The notes under the pieces were generated by a model. The model made no database searches, was not told where the DNA came from, and worked only from the letters and a program-made list of their open reading frames with translations. This document shows positions 53,671 through 64,000 of a stretch of DNA of 64,000 nucleotides, piece after piece. This DNA is from Pogonophryne albipinna. Its lineage: Eukaryota > Chordata > Actinopteri > Perciformes > Artedidraconidae. Every line of letters starts with the position of its first letter. Position 1 is the stretch's first letter. The stretch lies in assembly GCA_028583405.1 (NCBI GenBank), contig CM053261.1:15120783-15184782 (forward strand), read 5' to 3'. Made by a program: the position numbers and the translations under genes.

Positions 53671-53846
53671 TGTGCTCTGAAGCGAGAAGAGGTGTTTGAA
53701 TGACGCTGCGTCGTAGCGCAAGCTACTTAAAGGGTGGGTGGATTCCCTGACGTTGACGTCAAGATCACCAGCCAATCAGGATTGGCGTAATGAGATTGAT
53801 GCTTCTGTTTGCATACGCGTTGAGGCGCATCCCATAGTGAGACATC
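53671..53846. repeat. DIRS inverted terminal repeat, window-right (element 5')
   Basis: Inverse copy of 47783-47957, with an outer extension to 53870. Transcription of the minus strand probably begins inside it. A TTTAAG/TTTAAGTAG motif near 53730 is the only TATA-like candidate seen. Confidence 0.9.
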
Positions 53847-53873
53847 GAACGGAGTGTTATGAATGAGAACAAC

Positions 53874-56539
53874 ATATTTGTTGTAGTTTGACATGTTTTT
53901 TGCATACTCACTTTCTTTACTTGTTTTGTGCAGTGTAAAGATTGTTGGCCGTTAAATCTGTGATATGTTCTTCCTGCGCACTGTAGTCCCTCTAAGGTCT
54001 CTGCTATTTAATTTAAGTGCAGGGTTGACATGATTTTTATCAGAGATCTCCAAAGCAATGTGGAAACATTTTTTTTGAAGGATTCTTGCTGTGGTGCAGA
54101 AGGTGCAAGCCCCCAGGCACAATGAAGTGGACAACTGTTTCACTGATGTTTCTAACATGCCGGAGAGTAAGGCAGAAGGGACACAATACACTTTTCCTCC
54201 AATTTACTACTTCCTCCACTGCAGTGTGGCGTAATGTCTGAGCTCTGTACATAAGACTTTTACTTGCGTCCACACAACTAGGCCATGACGTGGTGACATT
54301 AGAGATGATAGATTTATAATTAAAAAGCGCAAACTCTTAATGATTTTTGCTTAATGTGTTTTTTAACAGTGCAGTAGCATGGCTCATGGTGGCAATTTGA
54401 AGGAACATTTGGGTTCTTGAAAATCACATTTTAGGAGGATTCATGCCTGTGAAAACATGATGCAATTAGTTGCTGGCAATGAGTTCCAGACATTTGTCAC
54501 AATATTTCCAGGCGATGAAGACGAGGGCAATGAGAGAAATGGCAGGAACAAACTGGAGGTGGTGTACCAGTGAGATGCATGAGAGACTGACAGAAGTAGC
54601 CAAGAGGTAGACTTGTTTCAATGAGCTCACAGTAAAATGGTTTTCACAGTTCTGCTAGATTGTCTATAGATTTGAGCATGCCTTTCACGGTGGAGTAGAA
54701 ATCCTCTTGATGTTCGGCTTTAGCATGTTTATGTGCGCCACGTTGCTTCTGGAAAAGCCCACCATATGTATCATCCATCTGCAGCTTATAATAAGCCTAA
54801 ATTAATGTGTTTTGTTATATTTAAACTCTATCTAATATTCTGTCTGGTTGTTGAAAAGAGATTGCTAGCATTACAATTAAACGTAATAAAACCTCCTTTA
54901 ATGTTAACCTTTTGCTTGTTTATTTAGTAAAGCATCACTGTGCTGCTAAAAGCAACATTTACGTTCTCTTCTTCCACCAGTTTAAACATGGTTTTGTTGT
55001 TCATAATGTAGCAATTTCCGGAAAACAATAGTCTACATCTCCTGGACACCCTGGAAAGAACTCTGCTTTCTCCAAACACATTTCCTTTTGTCTCCAGGAT
55101 GCTGTTAGCCTGGTCTTTATTCTAGTCGTTGTGACATCACTACAGGAGACAATTGCATGACAAATTACTAAAAGCAGGGGGCAAAACCTCATGTTGCAAC
55201 AACTGGCTGCACATAGGTATGGGTTGATTTGCTTCTTGGGTGAAATAAGGACAATAAGTACATTGTGTTTAGCTTAGAGAATGGCTTCTTTGCAGTCTGC
55301 CGCTGAAGCTTGGACTGATTTGTTGAAGTTTGTCCACATATAATATTATAAAAATGCTCCTGACTGATCTAAATGAAGTCAACACAAAGACTCCTTCAGG
55401 TACAGTTGACAATTTTGCAACAGTAAGGGTTTTCTAGGCTAATGCTTGCCTGGGATGAGTTGGATAAGTATTGTCCCTCTATTTTTGGTATCAAAAGGAC
55501 CAATTAAAATAATATATTTTAAGTTCAAAAGGAAACCTTTTTGGACATGTTTTGTGATCCGTTTCTGAGCTTAGGTTGTTCATGTCGCTCTCACCTCGGC
55601 TGCACCCAAGTCTCTTTAGATATGCTCAAATAGTTTCTGAAGAGGAGAAAGATAACAGCAAAAAGTAACTCCATATCCAGGTCTCAAAGCGTATACATAT
55701 TTTACTATAGAAAAAGCCACTGCCTAGAAACTGAAAGTGTATCCAAGTGGAGCTACAGTTATTCAATGTGTGTGTATTATTTCTCAGAACAGATTCATCC
55801 TATGACTCACTGTTGCCTGTGGTGATTTGTGTGTGTTAATGATGTGGGTTGAGTTTGAGGTTCCTATCTCCTATGCATGCTAATAGTACTGGAATATTTA
55901 TACTTATATGGTGTCACACTGACAAGGTGTAATCATTTATATTGTGGCATTTTGGTTTTAAACATAGAGAGTTTTTAAAGATGGAACAACTTTTAGTAAA
56001 CGTTTGCTTCGAAACAATAATAATCTAAAAATATTTCGTTCCTCAGGTCTAAAATGTACCCTGAATGACGGGACCTAGTGCAAAGTGACAAACACCCAAT
56101 TACAAAGTTATGTTACACTTAACCCCTGTAGGTCAAGGTGACATCTCTCATCTGTCTTCACGATGCCATCTTGTGGTTGAAATCTATCCAAATAATGGGC
56201 AGCAGTGGTGTTACCTTATTACAGCAGCACAAAAAAGTGATTCAGCTTTTAAAAAAGGGACTATATTTTAATTATAGCTCATTACAATATGTGTACTGTA
56301 TTCCAAGGGCATTTCCCTGTTTAGCATTACCCCATTTGGGAATTATTATAATATCACATAAGGAAAGTAGGGGGAAATGCATGCTTAGATAGGCACTGTA
56401 ATCATCTTGGAGATGTGTTATTGGTTATGCTCTTTGCTGCTTATTTATAAATATTAAAAATGGTTGTTTTTATTCGGTAGTCTGCAAAAATATGAATACA
56501 GCTTATTAAACAAGTTGAATACATGAACTGCAGAGCCTT
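53874..56539. other. Intergenic, no gene seen
   Basis: AT-rich DNA right of the DIRS insertion. No recognisable gene, RNA or bounded repeat. Confidence 0.45.
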
Positions 56540-56543
56540 TTAA

Positions 56544-57355
56544 AGGTCACATGTCATGGCCATTTCCACTGATCATAATTCCATTGTTGAGATATACTAG
56601 AATAGATTTACATTGTTCAATGTTCCAAAATCACATTGGTTTCTCATACAGCATCTCTGTAAAGTATGTGTATTCAGCAGTATTCACTCTCTCCACTTAA
56701 CGGCTCGTTGCAGCTCTTCCCCCCCCCTCCCTGTGAGCCCAGTGTGCTCCGATTGGTCGGGACCAGTCGGGACGTTGTGAATCGCGCTGAACTCCGTGGA
56801 GGTGTGATTTCCTTGTTTAGCGATACACAGCGAAACACAGCCAAACTCCTCCTGAGCACACACAAAGTCACAGCCGAAGTAAAAACAATAAGTGTGGCTT
56901 GATATTGAGTAAGAAAAAGGTTGATAAACGCTGTGAGAATGGGTCTGCAGAGAGAATTTCGCCGCGATCCCAACTGTCTGTTATCAGACTGCAGCCAGGG
57001 AGGAGAAATCAGCAGAGCTGCCTGCACTGAGTGTGTGAGGAAGTCCGTGGATTGGTCAATTTGGACCAATCAGCGGGGGCTTAACGTAACGGCTCCGCGG
57101 ACGTAACGTAACGGCTCCACGGATTGGTCCATTTAGTTCCGGGGACGACATGACATCATGATGTATCCGGAAGAATCAAATGGACAGTGACGTATCTCCA
57201 ACGAGGCGTTTTGGGGAGGTATTTTCTGTTTTAGAGTTTTACTCGCTACAGGGTGTACTTTGAGGGTTTTGACTCTGCACACCATTTACATGCATAAAAA
57301 CCTTCATAACACACAAGGGGACGGGTAATAACCGGAAAAGCATGACATGTCACCT
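56544..57355. mobile_element. Non-autonomous TTAA-target DNA transposon
   Basis: The left end AGGTCACATGTCATG and the reverse complement of the right end AGGTGACATGTCATG form an inverted repeat of ~15 bp or more. TTAA lies immediately outside both (56540-56543 and 57356-57359). The interior (~56700-57200) is GC- and CpG-richer than the flanks and has CGATTGGTC/GATTGGTC blocks. No transposase. The superfamily is piggyBac- or Kolobok-like by target only. Confidence 0.78.
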
Positions 57356-57359
57356 TTAA

Positions 57360-59349
57360 TATACAACCAAGTGAACTTTTTTAAATGTATTTTAAGTTTT
57401 CCATCATTGCTTTGGGTTATTTATTTATTTTCTGAAATAATGATAACATTCTCTAAACTGTAAGTTACATTTAACTGTAACCTTTTTCATTGGAAATCAG
57501 AGTTAGTCATGTTATCAATACTTCAAAACCTAGATGTTTTTCCCTAACCCTGGAAGTGTTTTGTTCTACTTTTTTGTTGACACTAACTGCTTCCTGTAGC
57601 TCCTCACAATTGCTAATTTTGTTTAGCTGAAAGTTACTGTGTATCACACTGAGCTATTCAGAATGCATTTTCAAGAGTAGGTCAACACTTTCTGGAAAAA
57701 TACAAACTTTACAATACTGTAGCATACAAAACATATATGAACATGTATATGTATACATTTAAACTGATTTGTGTAGCAAATGGTAAAATGTACAGCAAAT
57801 ATAAAATGTACATAATGATCCTTAATGTGATAACATAGTACAGCATAGCATGTAACTTACAAATTAGGCCAACAGAAAACTTCCCATATCTTATATGGAA
57901 ACGTATGTCTGAGAGATTATAATGACAATTATTTTTGCATGTGATGGATTACCAAACGAAAGACTGTTTAGAAGATCCTATGTGTTTTCACTGGGAATCA
58001 ACTCATCCAATTTATTCAGCAAGCCAAGTGGTCATTCTGCAAATTGTAGACAATTATTTATACTTTATGTGACAAGCAAGTGCAGTTTGCTTGAATGAAT
58101 GAATAAATAAAATCTGTTGAAAACAACAAATGAATTGTTAAGAGATTTGAACTTACTGTTTTGAAAATTACAAACAAATTCTCATTTAGGAATTGAGCCA
58201 AAGCGAATTAGAAAAACTCTAATACATTCTCTCTAGTTGACTAGTCTACCTTTTGCACCTCTATTTCCTTTAATCTTCCACAAAAGCTGCTGTTTATTTT
58301 AACATGAAAACACTGTGTTTATGTGTGTTGTATCCATGCACATATGGCAATTTTCCTGTTCATGTTTTAATAATGTAGTGACACGGTGAACAGATGATGA
58401 CACAGGTGCATTATTGCCCTCCACTTCCAGTTTTTCGACTACATATGGTACCCTCATGCTGGATTGTTGTAACATGTAACAGCTTGTGTGCACCATGTTT
58501 TGTATTCCAAGTTGTGTCAGTATAAGTAGGAGTAGTCAGTATTAAATGCAAACAATATTGAGAACAAAAGAGCAACACAAAAAGCTACAACCCAAGAATA
58601 TGTTTGCCATGGAAAAAAAAAACATTATTAATATGAGCCCGGCATTGCATGAGACAGACTCTTTTCTGTGGCTAAAATCATGACTTTCCTCACACCTTTC
58701 CGATTTTGTGTAACTGTCAGAAACCAAAATCCAACAAGCACTGCATGTAGCGATTGGCTATTTGTGAGGAGGTGAGAAAGGAGACATGATGGCATATTTT
58801 CTACCCTGCGGCGCGCTGTCTGGCAGTAAACACCTTTACCTTGGTCAGACGAAAGGCCGTATGTACTGGGTTGTTTCAAGCGTATCCGGCTTTAGCTTCA
58901 GCCATGACCTTAACCCAAACTTCTATCATCTGCAATCTAGAGCATTTGATTAGTGGATCTTATCAGACGTGGTGACAGCCCAGAAGGACAAGGAACGTCT
59001 TCCTTCTTATTTAATATAGTGGCTTGTCCCAAAGGTTTGTGACTTTACCCACATGACCTTGATCTCCTTGTGGTGATTGGCTAACAGGTCCTGTAAATGC
59101 TGCACTCTTCCCAATCAAGCTTAACTGCCTGCAAGAGTTCAGCGTGACCTTTGTGTGACGTCTATGTGACATTGTGTTAATAAATATGTATTATCTTGTG
59201 CTTTTTTCAGTATGCTGATATCCTAGTCGGGCCTTCTTCATGGATGTATAATAAGAACTGGATACAGCGTGGGAGGCGGGGCCTCGTTCGTTCCTATGAG
59301 AGTTGCTCATTGGCGCATGAAGACAAAATGGCCCAACTTAGAGCGAAAC
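57360..59349. other. Intergenic, no gene seen
   Basis: AT-rich with no supported gene. The last ~130 bp (59220-59349) are GC-richer but were not matched to any element in this window. Confidence 0.45.
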
Positions 59350-59824
59350 TGTGACGTTTAGATACTACTGGGACCCCAAAGCAGAGACTGACAAAAATAA
59401 AGTTTCAATGAGTTTAATAAACAAAGGTAGTCCAAGGCAGGTACTGACGACAGGGAGCTTGGCTGGCCGTAGTAAATCCAAAAATAAAGCTGCGGGAAAA
59501 CGTTCCCGACCAAAACTCAAAAAGAACTCCTTAACTAACTGCAAAGTGAACAACAACAGACTCCAGGCTGCAGAAAGGCACTCCGGACCGCGGGACAGCA
59601 TGAAATACTCTGGCAGAGAAGTGAGGTGAGGGCCAGGCTCTTAAAGAGCAGGTTAATCAAGTGAGTGGGGACAGGTGTGCCTCATCTGCAGCCAGGAGTA
59701 AACCAGCCATGCCCCCCGTCACACACCAGCCCTGCAGAGACGGAAAAACAGAGTAGTGAGAGGTAAAAGGAGCACACAACAAGTAAAACACAACAACTAC
59801 AAAAACCCCATGCAAAACATAACA
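59350..59824 (-). mobile_element. 3' LTR of the gypsy chromovirus
   Basis: On the minus strand it begins TGTTATG and ends CGTCACA (TG...CA, 475 bp). It starts directly after the G-rich polypurine tract and the end of pol. The matching 5' LTR would lie beyond 64000, so LTR identity and target duplication cannot be checked here. Confidence 0.85.
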
Positions 59825-59840
59825 GTACCCCCCCCTCAAC
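59825..59840 (-). other. Polypurine tract of the gypsy element
   Basis: On the minus strand GAGGGGGGGGTAC abuts the LTR start. A purine run in this place primes plus-strand DNA synthesis in LTR retrotransposons. It overlaps the last codons of pol. Confidence 0.7.
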
Positions 59841-60498
59841 GGACGCCTCCTGGCGGCCAACCAGGTCTATCCGGGTAACGGACATAAAAGTCTCTCAAGA
59901 GTTTAGGGTAAAAAATGAGCGAGCGAGAAACCCATTGTCGCTCCTCTGGCCCATACCCCTCCCAATCCACTAAATACTGATATCCACGGCCCCACCTTCG
60001 AACGTTCAGCAACCTCCGTACAGTGAAGGCCGGGTGGTTGTCGATGAGCCGGGGGGGTGGAGGGGGTTCGGTCGGAGGGCAAAGAGGGCTGCAGGAAACT
60101 CTCTTAAGGAGTGACACATGAAAAGTGGGGTGCACCTTCAAGGCAAGAGGCAACTTAAGCCTAACCACACTAGGATTGATGACCCGTTCTATCTCATAAG
60201 GTCCAATGTACCTGGGAGTGAGTTTCCGAGACTCAGTCTGAAGAGGGAGGTCACGGGAGGAAAGCCAAACCTTCTGGCCCGGTTGGTAATCCGGAGCTGG
60301 TCGTCGGTGACGATCCGCCAGCCTCTGGTTCCGGGCGGAGGTGCGGGTAAGAGCTGCCCGGGCTTCACGCCAGACTCTGCGGGCTCGCCGAAGATGCCCC
60401 TGTACCGAGGGAACCGCCACCTCTCTCTCTTGAACCGGGAAAAGGGGGGGTTGGAAGCCGTTGGAAGCCATAAGGGTGACATACCTGTGGCAGAGCAC
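59836..60498 (-). pseudogene. Gypsy integrase C-terminus with chromodomain (shifted frame)
   Basis: The frame continues integrase homology after a frameshift near 60470-60490. It contains [20 protein letters not shown] (the GPF/Y-type C-terminal region, with [13 protein letters not shown]), [17 protein letters not shown] sequence, then a chromodomain ([32 protein letters not shown]), ending at a stop at 59836. The chromodomain identifies a chromovirus and is thought to steer integration through histone marks. It is cut off from the rest of pol by the frameshift, so it would not be made as part of integrase. Confidence 0.9.
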
Positions 60499-61859
60499 AC
60501 CAGGGAATTGTGGGCGTACTCAACCAATGGCAGATGAAGAGACCATGAGGCTGGGTTTCGAGAGGCAACACAACGAAGAGCCGTTCCCAGGTCCTGATTT
60601 GCCCGCTCCGTCTGGCCATTGGTCTGGAGATGGTACCCAGAGGACAAACTGGCCGACGCCCCCAATGCCCGGCAAAAGGCCCTCCAAACTTGGGAGGAAA
60701 ACTGCGGACCCCTGTCTGAAACAATATTCTGAGGGATACCATGCAGCCTAAAAACATGCTGGGTGAGAAGAGTGGCAGTCTCGAGGGCAGAAGGTAGTTT
60801 AGGCAGGGGGACAAAGTGCACAGCCTTAGAGAAACGGTCAACGATGGTCAGAATAGTGTCGTTCCCGTCTGATGGTGGGAGACCAGTCACAAAATCCACC
60901 GCAATGTGGGACCAGGGCCGGTGGGGAATGGGAAGGGGGCGAAGAAGGCCAGCGGGGGCCTGATGTGAGGCCTTGCTGCGGGCACAGACGGAACAGGCTG
61001 AGACATACTCCTTCGTATCTGCGGACATAGTGGGCCACCAGAAGCGTTGTTGAATTAGGGCCAGGGTCCGATGAAAACCTGCATGGCAGGCAACTTTGGA
61101 CGCGTGTCCCCACTGGAGCACTGGAGATCTAGCATCGGGGGAAACGAACAGCCGGTCTGGTGGACAATCCTGAGCCGCTGGATGGTCCTCCTGGGCCTCC
61201 TGGACCACCCTTTCAATCTCCCATCTAGCTGCTCCCACGACACAGGAAGATGGCAGAATGGTTACATCCATTGAATCCTCCACTGGGGAGGCGAACTGCC
61301 GGGACAAGGCGTCGGCCTTCACATTCCTGGAGCCAGGCCGGTAGGTCAAGGTAAAGTTGAACCGTCCCAGGAAGAGAGCCCACCGAGCCTGGCGCGAGTT
61401 GAGCCTGCGTGCAGAGCGAAGGTAAGACAAATTCTTATGGTCCGTCCATACTATAAAAGGATGGGTGGCTCCCTCCAGCCAGTGCGTCCATTCTTGAAGG
61501 GCCAGAACCACTGCCAGCAACTCCCGATTACCAACGTCGTAATTCCTCTCAGCAGGGGTCAGCCGGCGAGAGAAGAACGCACAAGGGTGGAGCTTCTGGT
61601 CTGAGGGGGAACGCTGGGATAATACTGCCCCCACTCCAGAATCAGAGGCATCCACCTCCACCACAAACTGGACCCCTGGATCAGAATGAGAGAGCACAGG
61701 AGCAGTGGAAAACAAACATTTCAGTCTTACAAAAGCTGCCTCAGCTGCAGGAGACCACTCAAAAGGCAACTTGACAGAGGTGAGTTTAGTCAGAGGCACT
61801 GCTACCCTACTATAGTCCCGAATAAACCTCCTATAAAAGTTAGCAAAGCCCAGAAACAT
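60475..61859 (-). pseudogene. Gypsy RNase H and integrase core
   Basis: It begins [19 protein letters not shown] (the RT thumb/connection), then RNase H ([59 protein letters not shown]). Integrase follows with an HHCC zinc finger (CHAGFH and CSVCARSK) and the DDE core: Asp in [13 protein letters not shown], Asp in [11 protein letters not shown], and Glu in [14 protein letters not shown]. Homology switches frame near 60475 (after CSATGMSP). Upstream it is separated from RT by an in-frame TAA at 61860-61862. All catalytic residues I looked for are present. It is part of a polyprotein and has no start of its own. Confidence 0.92.
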
Positions 61860-62510
61860 TTACAACTGCTTCCTGTTAGAAGGAGTGGGCCACTCGGTCA
61901 CTGCTTGGACCTTGGCGGGGTCAGTCCTTAATTGTCCCTTATCGACGATAAAACCCAGGAACCTCACAGAAGAGGCATGAAACTCGCACTTCTCAGCCTT
62001 AACGTACAGTCTGTTCTCAAGAAGTCTCTGCAGTACCAGCCTAACATGCTGGACATGCTCCTGAAGAGTACGAGAGAAGATTAGGATGTCATCAAGGTAC
62101 ACAAAAACAAACCTGTTTAACATGTCACGCAAGACATCATTAATCATAGCTTGAAAAACCCCAGGTGCGTTCGTTAACCCAAAAGGCATTACTAAATACT
62201 CAAAATGTCCCCTGGGAGTATTGAATGCAGTCTTCCACTCATCCCCCTCCTTTATTCTCACCAGGTGGTACGCATTGCGAAGATCCAACTTAGTGAAGAT
62301 GGTGGCTTCATGAAGGGGAACAAAGGCTGAGTCTATGAGTGGAAGGGGGTACTTGTTCTTGACTGTGATCTCTTTAAGCCCTCTGTAATTTATGCAAGGG
62401 CGTAGGGTCTTATCCTTTTTGTCCACAAAAAAGAAACCTGCGCCCATAGGCGATGAAGAGGGGTGAATAAGCCCAGCAGCGAGTGAGTCAGAGATGTAAC
62501 TCTCCATGGC
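61860..62510 (-). pseudogene. Gypsy reverse transcriptase
   Basis: In frame with the protease segment but bounded by two stops. It contains [20 protein letters not shown], the first catalytic Asp in [33 protein letters not shown], the catalytic [10 protein letters not shown], and [15 protein letters not shown]. It ends at TAA (61860-61862), which occupies a conserved coding position just before the [12 protein letters not shown] motif. Full-length RT motifs are retained, so the element was inactivated by point changes rather than decay of the domain. Confidence 0.93.
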
Positions 62511-63197
62511 CTACTTCTCTGGCCTGGAGATATTGTACAGTTTACTAGACGGAAAGGGGGTGCCATGGAGCAAATCTATGGCACAATCGTAAGGCCGGTG
62601 AGGCGGCAAGGATAGAGCGTGATCCTTGCTGAAAACCTCCTTGACGCTGTGATATTCAGGGGGTACAGAGGTGAGATCAATGGGTTTGGAGGGATCTGGT
62701 GCTCTAGTAACTGTGGGTGGTACAACAGAGTGTAAGCAATGTGAGTGACATAATAGACTCCAGTTAATGATAGACGAGTTGGCCCAATCTATGTGGGTGT
62801 TATGGAGCTTCAACCACGGAAAACCTAAAACGAGTGGCGACATGGGTGAGGGGATAAGGTACAGGGAGATTATCTCGTGATGGTTACCAGAGATCTTGAG
62901 GGAAACTGGAGCAGTACGGTGAGTGACTTGGGCTAGGAGTCTCCCATCTAAGGCAAACACATCCTTAGGTTCTGGAAGAGGCTCAAAAGGGAGTTTAGAC
63001 TGCATCACAAAGTCAGAGTCAATGAAATTGTCATCCGCACCAGAATCAATCAAGACTTGCAGCGGAACAGAGTTCTGAGACCAGGAAATAGTACCTTTGA
63101 CTGGGATGCGGTTGGAGGAGGCTGAGTTGATAGAAGTGTGGCTCATCAGTGCTCCCCCTGTCGCTGATGAGCCAGGTCTTTTGGCAGAGAGGGACAA
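62511..63197 (-). pseudogene. Gypsy protease and RT N-terminal region
   Basis: It contains the retropepsin-like active site VLIDSGADDNFIDS (Asp51 counted from 63197) and SPLVLGFPWL, then the linker into RT (PPHRPYDCAIDLLHGT, LYNISRPEK). It opens in the -1 frame relative to gag and overlaps it by about 50 nt, so it is normally made by frameshifting. It ends at an in-frame TAG (62511-62513) inside the conserved RT lead-in, immediately followed by the RT segment in the same frame. Confidence 0.9.
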
Positions 63198-64000
63198 CCG
63201 GCGCTGATGTGACCAGCCTGGCCACAGTAGAAGCAGAGTCTCTGACGAAGACGGCGTTGACGTTCTGATGGAGTAAGCGTCATCCTTCCCAGCTGCATGG
63301 GCTCCTCCATAAAGAAGGGAGAGACCTGGGTAGCTGGAGAAGGTCTGGGAGGCCCGGAGTCAGGAGGATGGCGAGAAGGTCCAGAGAATGCCGGCCGACT
63401 AGGAAACTTGGACGGAGGGGGAAAGGAGGTGGAGCTATGTTTTCCTGATCTCTCCCTACGCCTCTCGCGGAGGCGGTTATCTAGTCGTATCGCTAGAGAA
63501 ATCAACTCCTCTAAGGAGGAGGTTTCATCCCTAGCAGCTAGTTCATCCTTTAACTCATCATTAAGCCCCTTATAAAAAATTCCCAGCAAAGCCATGTCTC
63601 CCCAACCGCTCTCAGCTGCAAGAATGCGGAAATCAATAGCAAAATCAGCAACAGAGCCTGAACCCGGGTGGAGTGAAAGGAGTCTTTTACCAGCCTCCTT
63701 CCCCCTCACTGGATGATGAAACACTCTACGCATCTCTGCAGTAAAAGACGACAGAGAGTGACTAATAGGCGAGTTGCTGTTAGATATGGCAAGGGCCCAT
63801 GCTGCTGCTTTATCACTCAGTAGGCTCATGATGAAAGCAACCCTTGTTCTATCAGTGGAATAAGTGAAAGGCTGTTGCTCAAACACAAGACTACACTGGT
63901 GTAAGAACTGACTACAAGACCCTAAATCTCCTGAATACCTGACGGGTGTGGGGATAAAGGGCTCACGAGGATTGCCGGGCTGTCGTTCCGGATCAGCTTG
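63146..64000 (-). CDS. Gypsy gag (capsid and nucleocapsid), 5' part beyond window
   Basis: The frame is open from the window end to a stop at 63146 (284 codons seen). The capsid-like part includes [30 protein letters not shown] and [18 protein letters not shown], a Ty3-gag-type retrotransposon capsid signature. A Ser/Pro/Arg-rich linker follows, then one CCHC zinc knuckle ([14 protein letters not shown], spacing C-x2-C-x4-H-x4-C) that would bind element RNA. No stop or frameshift is seen in the visible part, in contrast to pol. Confidence 0.9.
   Translation of the reverse strand, partial: QADPERQPGNPREPFIPTPVRYSGDLGSCSQFLHQCSLVFEQQPFTYSTDRTRVAFIMSLLSDKAAAWALAISNSNSPISHSLSSFTAEMRRVFHHPVRGKEAGKRLLSLHPGSGSVADFAIDFRILAAESGWGDMALLGIFYKGLNDELKDELAARDETSSLEELISLAIRLDNRLRERRRERSGKHSSTSFPPPSKFPSRPAFSGPSRHPPDSGPPRPSPATQVSPFFMEEPMQLGRMTLTPSERQRRLRQRLCFYCGQAGHISAGCPSLPKDLAHQRQGEH

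Larger units (their letters stand above)
47737..53870 (-). mobile_element. DIRS-type tyrosine-recombinase retrotransposon, near complete
   Basis: A 6.1-kb element reading on the minus strand in the order ITR, leader, gag, RT, RNase H/methyltransferase-like, tyrosine recombinase, internal complementary region, ITR. It has inverted rather than direct terminal repeats, no integrase and no classic target duplication. Both edges carry AAC (47734-47736 and 53871-53873), the kind of short identity used by YR integration. The coding region has one apparent frameshift between RT and RNase H. The ITRs are essentially identical over more than 150 bp. Confidence 0.95.

Overview
The window looks like nuclear DNA of a ray-finned (teleost) fish. 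The evidence is AT-rich, gene-poor intergenic sequence, a vertebrate striated-muscle myosin light chain, and a dense mix of teleost-type transposable elements: Tc1-like DD34E, hAT, TTAA-target DNA transposons, a Rex3-like RTE tail, CR1/L2-like LINEs, a DIRS element and a Ty3/gypsy chromovirus. There are no bacterial operons, phage genes or CRISPR arrays.

Layout. 1-8 kb: SINE, LTR and LINE fragments in otherwise featureless DNA. 8.1-8.3 kb: a compound (TGTC)n-(TG)n microsatellite. 11.0-15.0 kb: a cluster of non-autonomous DNA transposons, with a TTAA-bounded element carrying a nested palindromic element, and a hAT inside a hAT, each with a perfect 8-bp target duplication. 17.9-20.3 kb: a complete Tc1-like transposon with ~285-bp inverted repeats, a frameshifted transposase and a solo LTR lodged 10 bp before the transposase start. 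21.3-22.3 kb: a hAT inside a TTAA-type MITE whose uninterrupted paralogue lies at 14.7-15.0 kb. 24.1 kb: another solo LTR. 26.9-27.5 kb: the only host gene I can support, an intact single-exon 197-aa myosin essential light chain (MYL4-like, minus strand) with a TATA box and E-boxes. 28.5-29.4 kb: a hAT with a BED-finger remnant. 30.8-35.2 kb: a large hAT holding two smaller hATs and a broken LINE. 35.7 kb: solo LTR. 37.8 kb: Rex3-like 3' end. 39.4-42.6 kb: a LINE reverse-transcriptase ORF, and a LINE 3' tail interrupted by a solo LTR. 47.1 kb: a near-perfect 129-bp hairpin. 47.7-53.9 kb: an almost complete DIRS retrotransposon. 56.5-57.4 kb: another TTAA-bounded element. 59.35-64 kb: the 3' LTR, pol and most of gag of a Ty3/gypsy chromovirus, cut by the window end.

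How the parts work together. Two retroelements carry near-complete gene sets. The DIRS element has gag, RT, RNase H/methyltransferase-like and tyrosine recombinase ORFs, bounded by inverted repeats, with an internal complementary region that matches both ends, as expected for replication through a circular intermediate. It has one apparent frameshift. The gypsy element has gag overlapping pro-pol in the -1 frame and a chromodomain integrase, but pol carries two in-frame stops and one frameshift, so it cannot act autonomously. Most other features are insertion scars. Their boundaries were read from terminal repeats and target-site duplications, and the nesting gives a relative insertion order.
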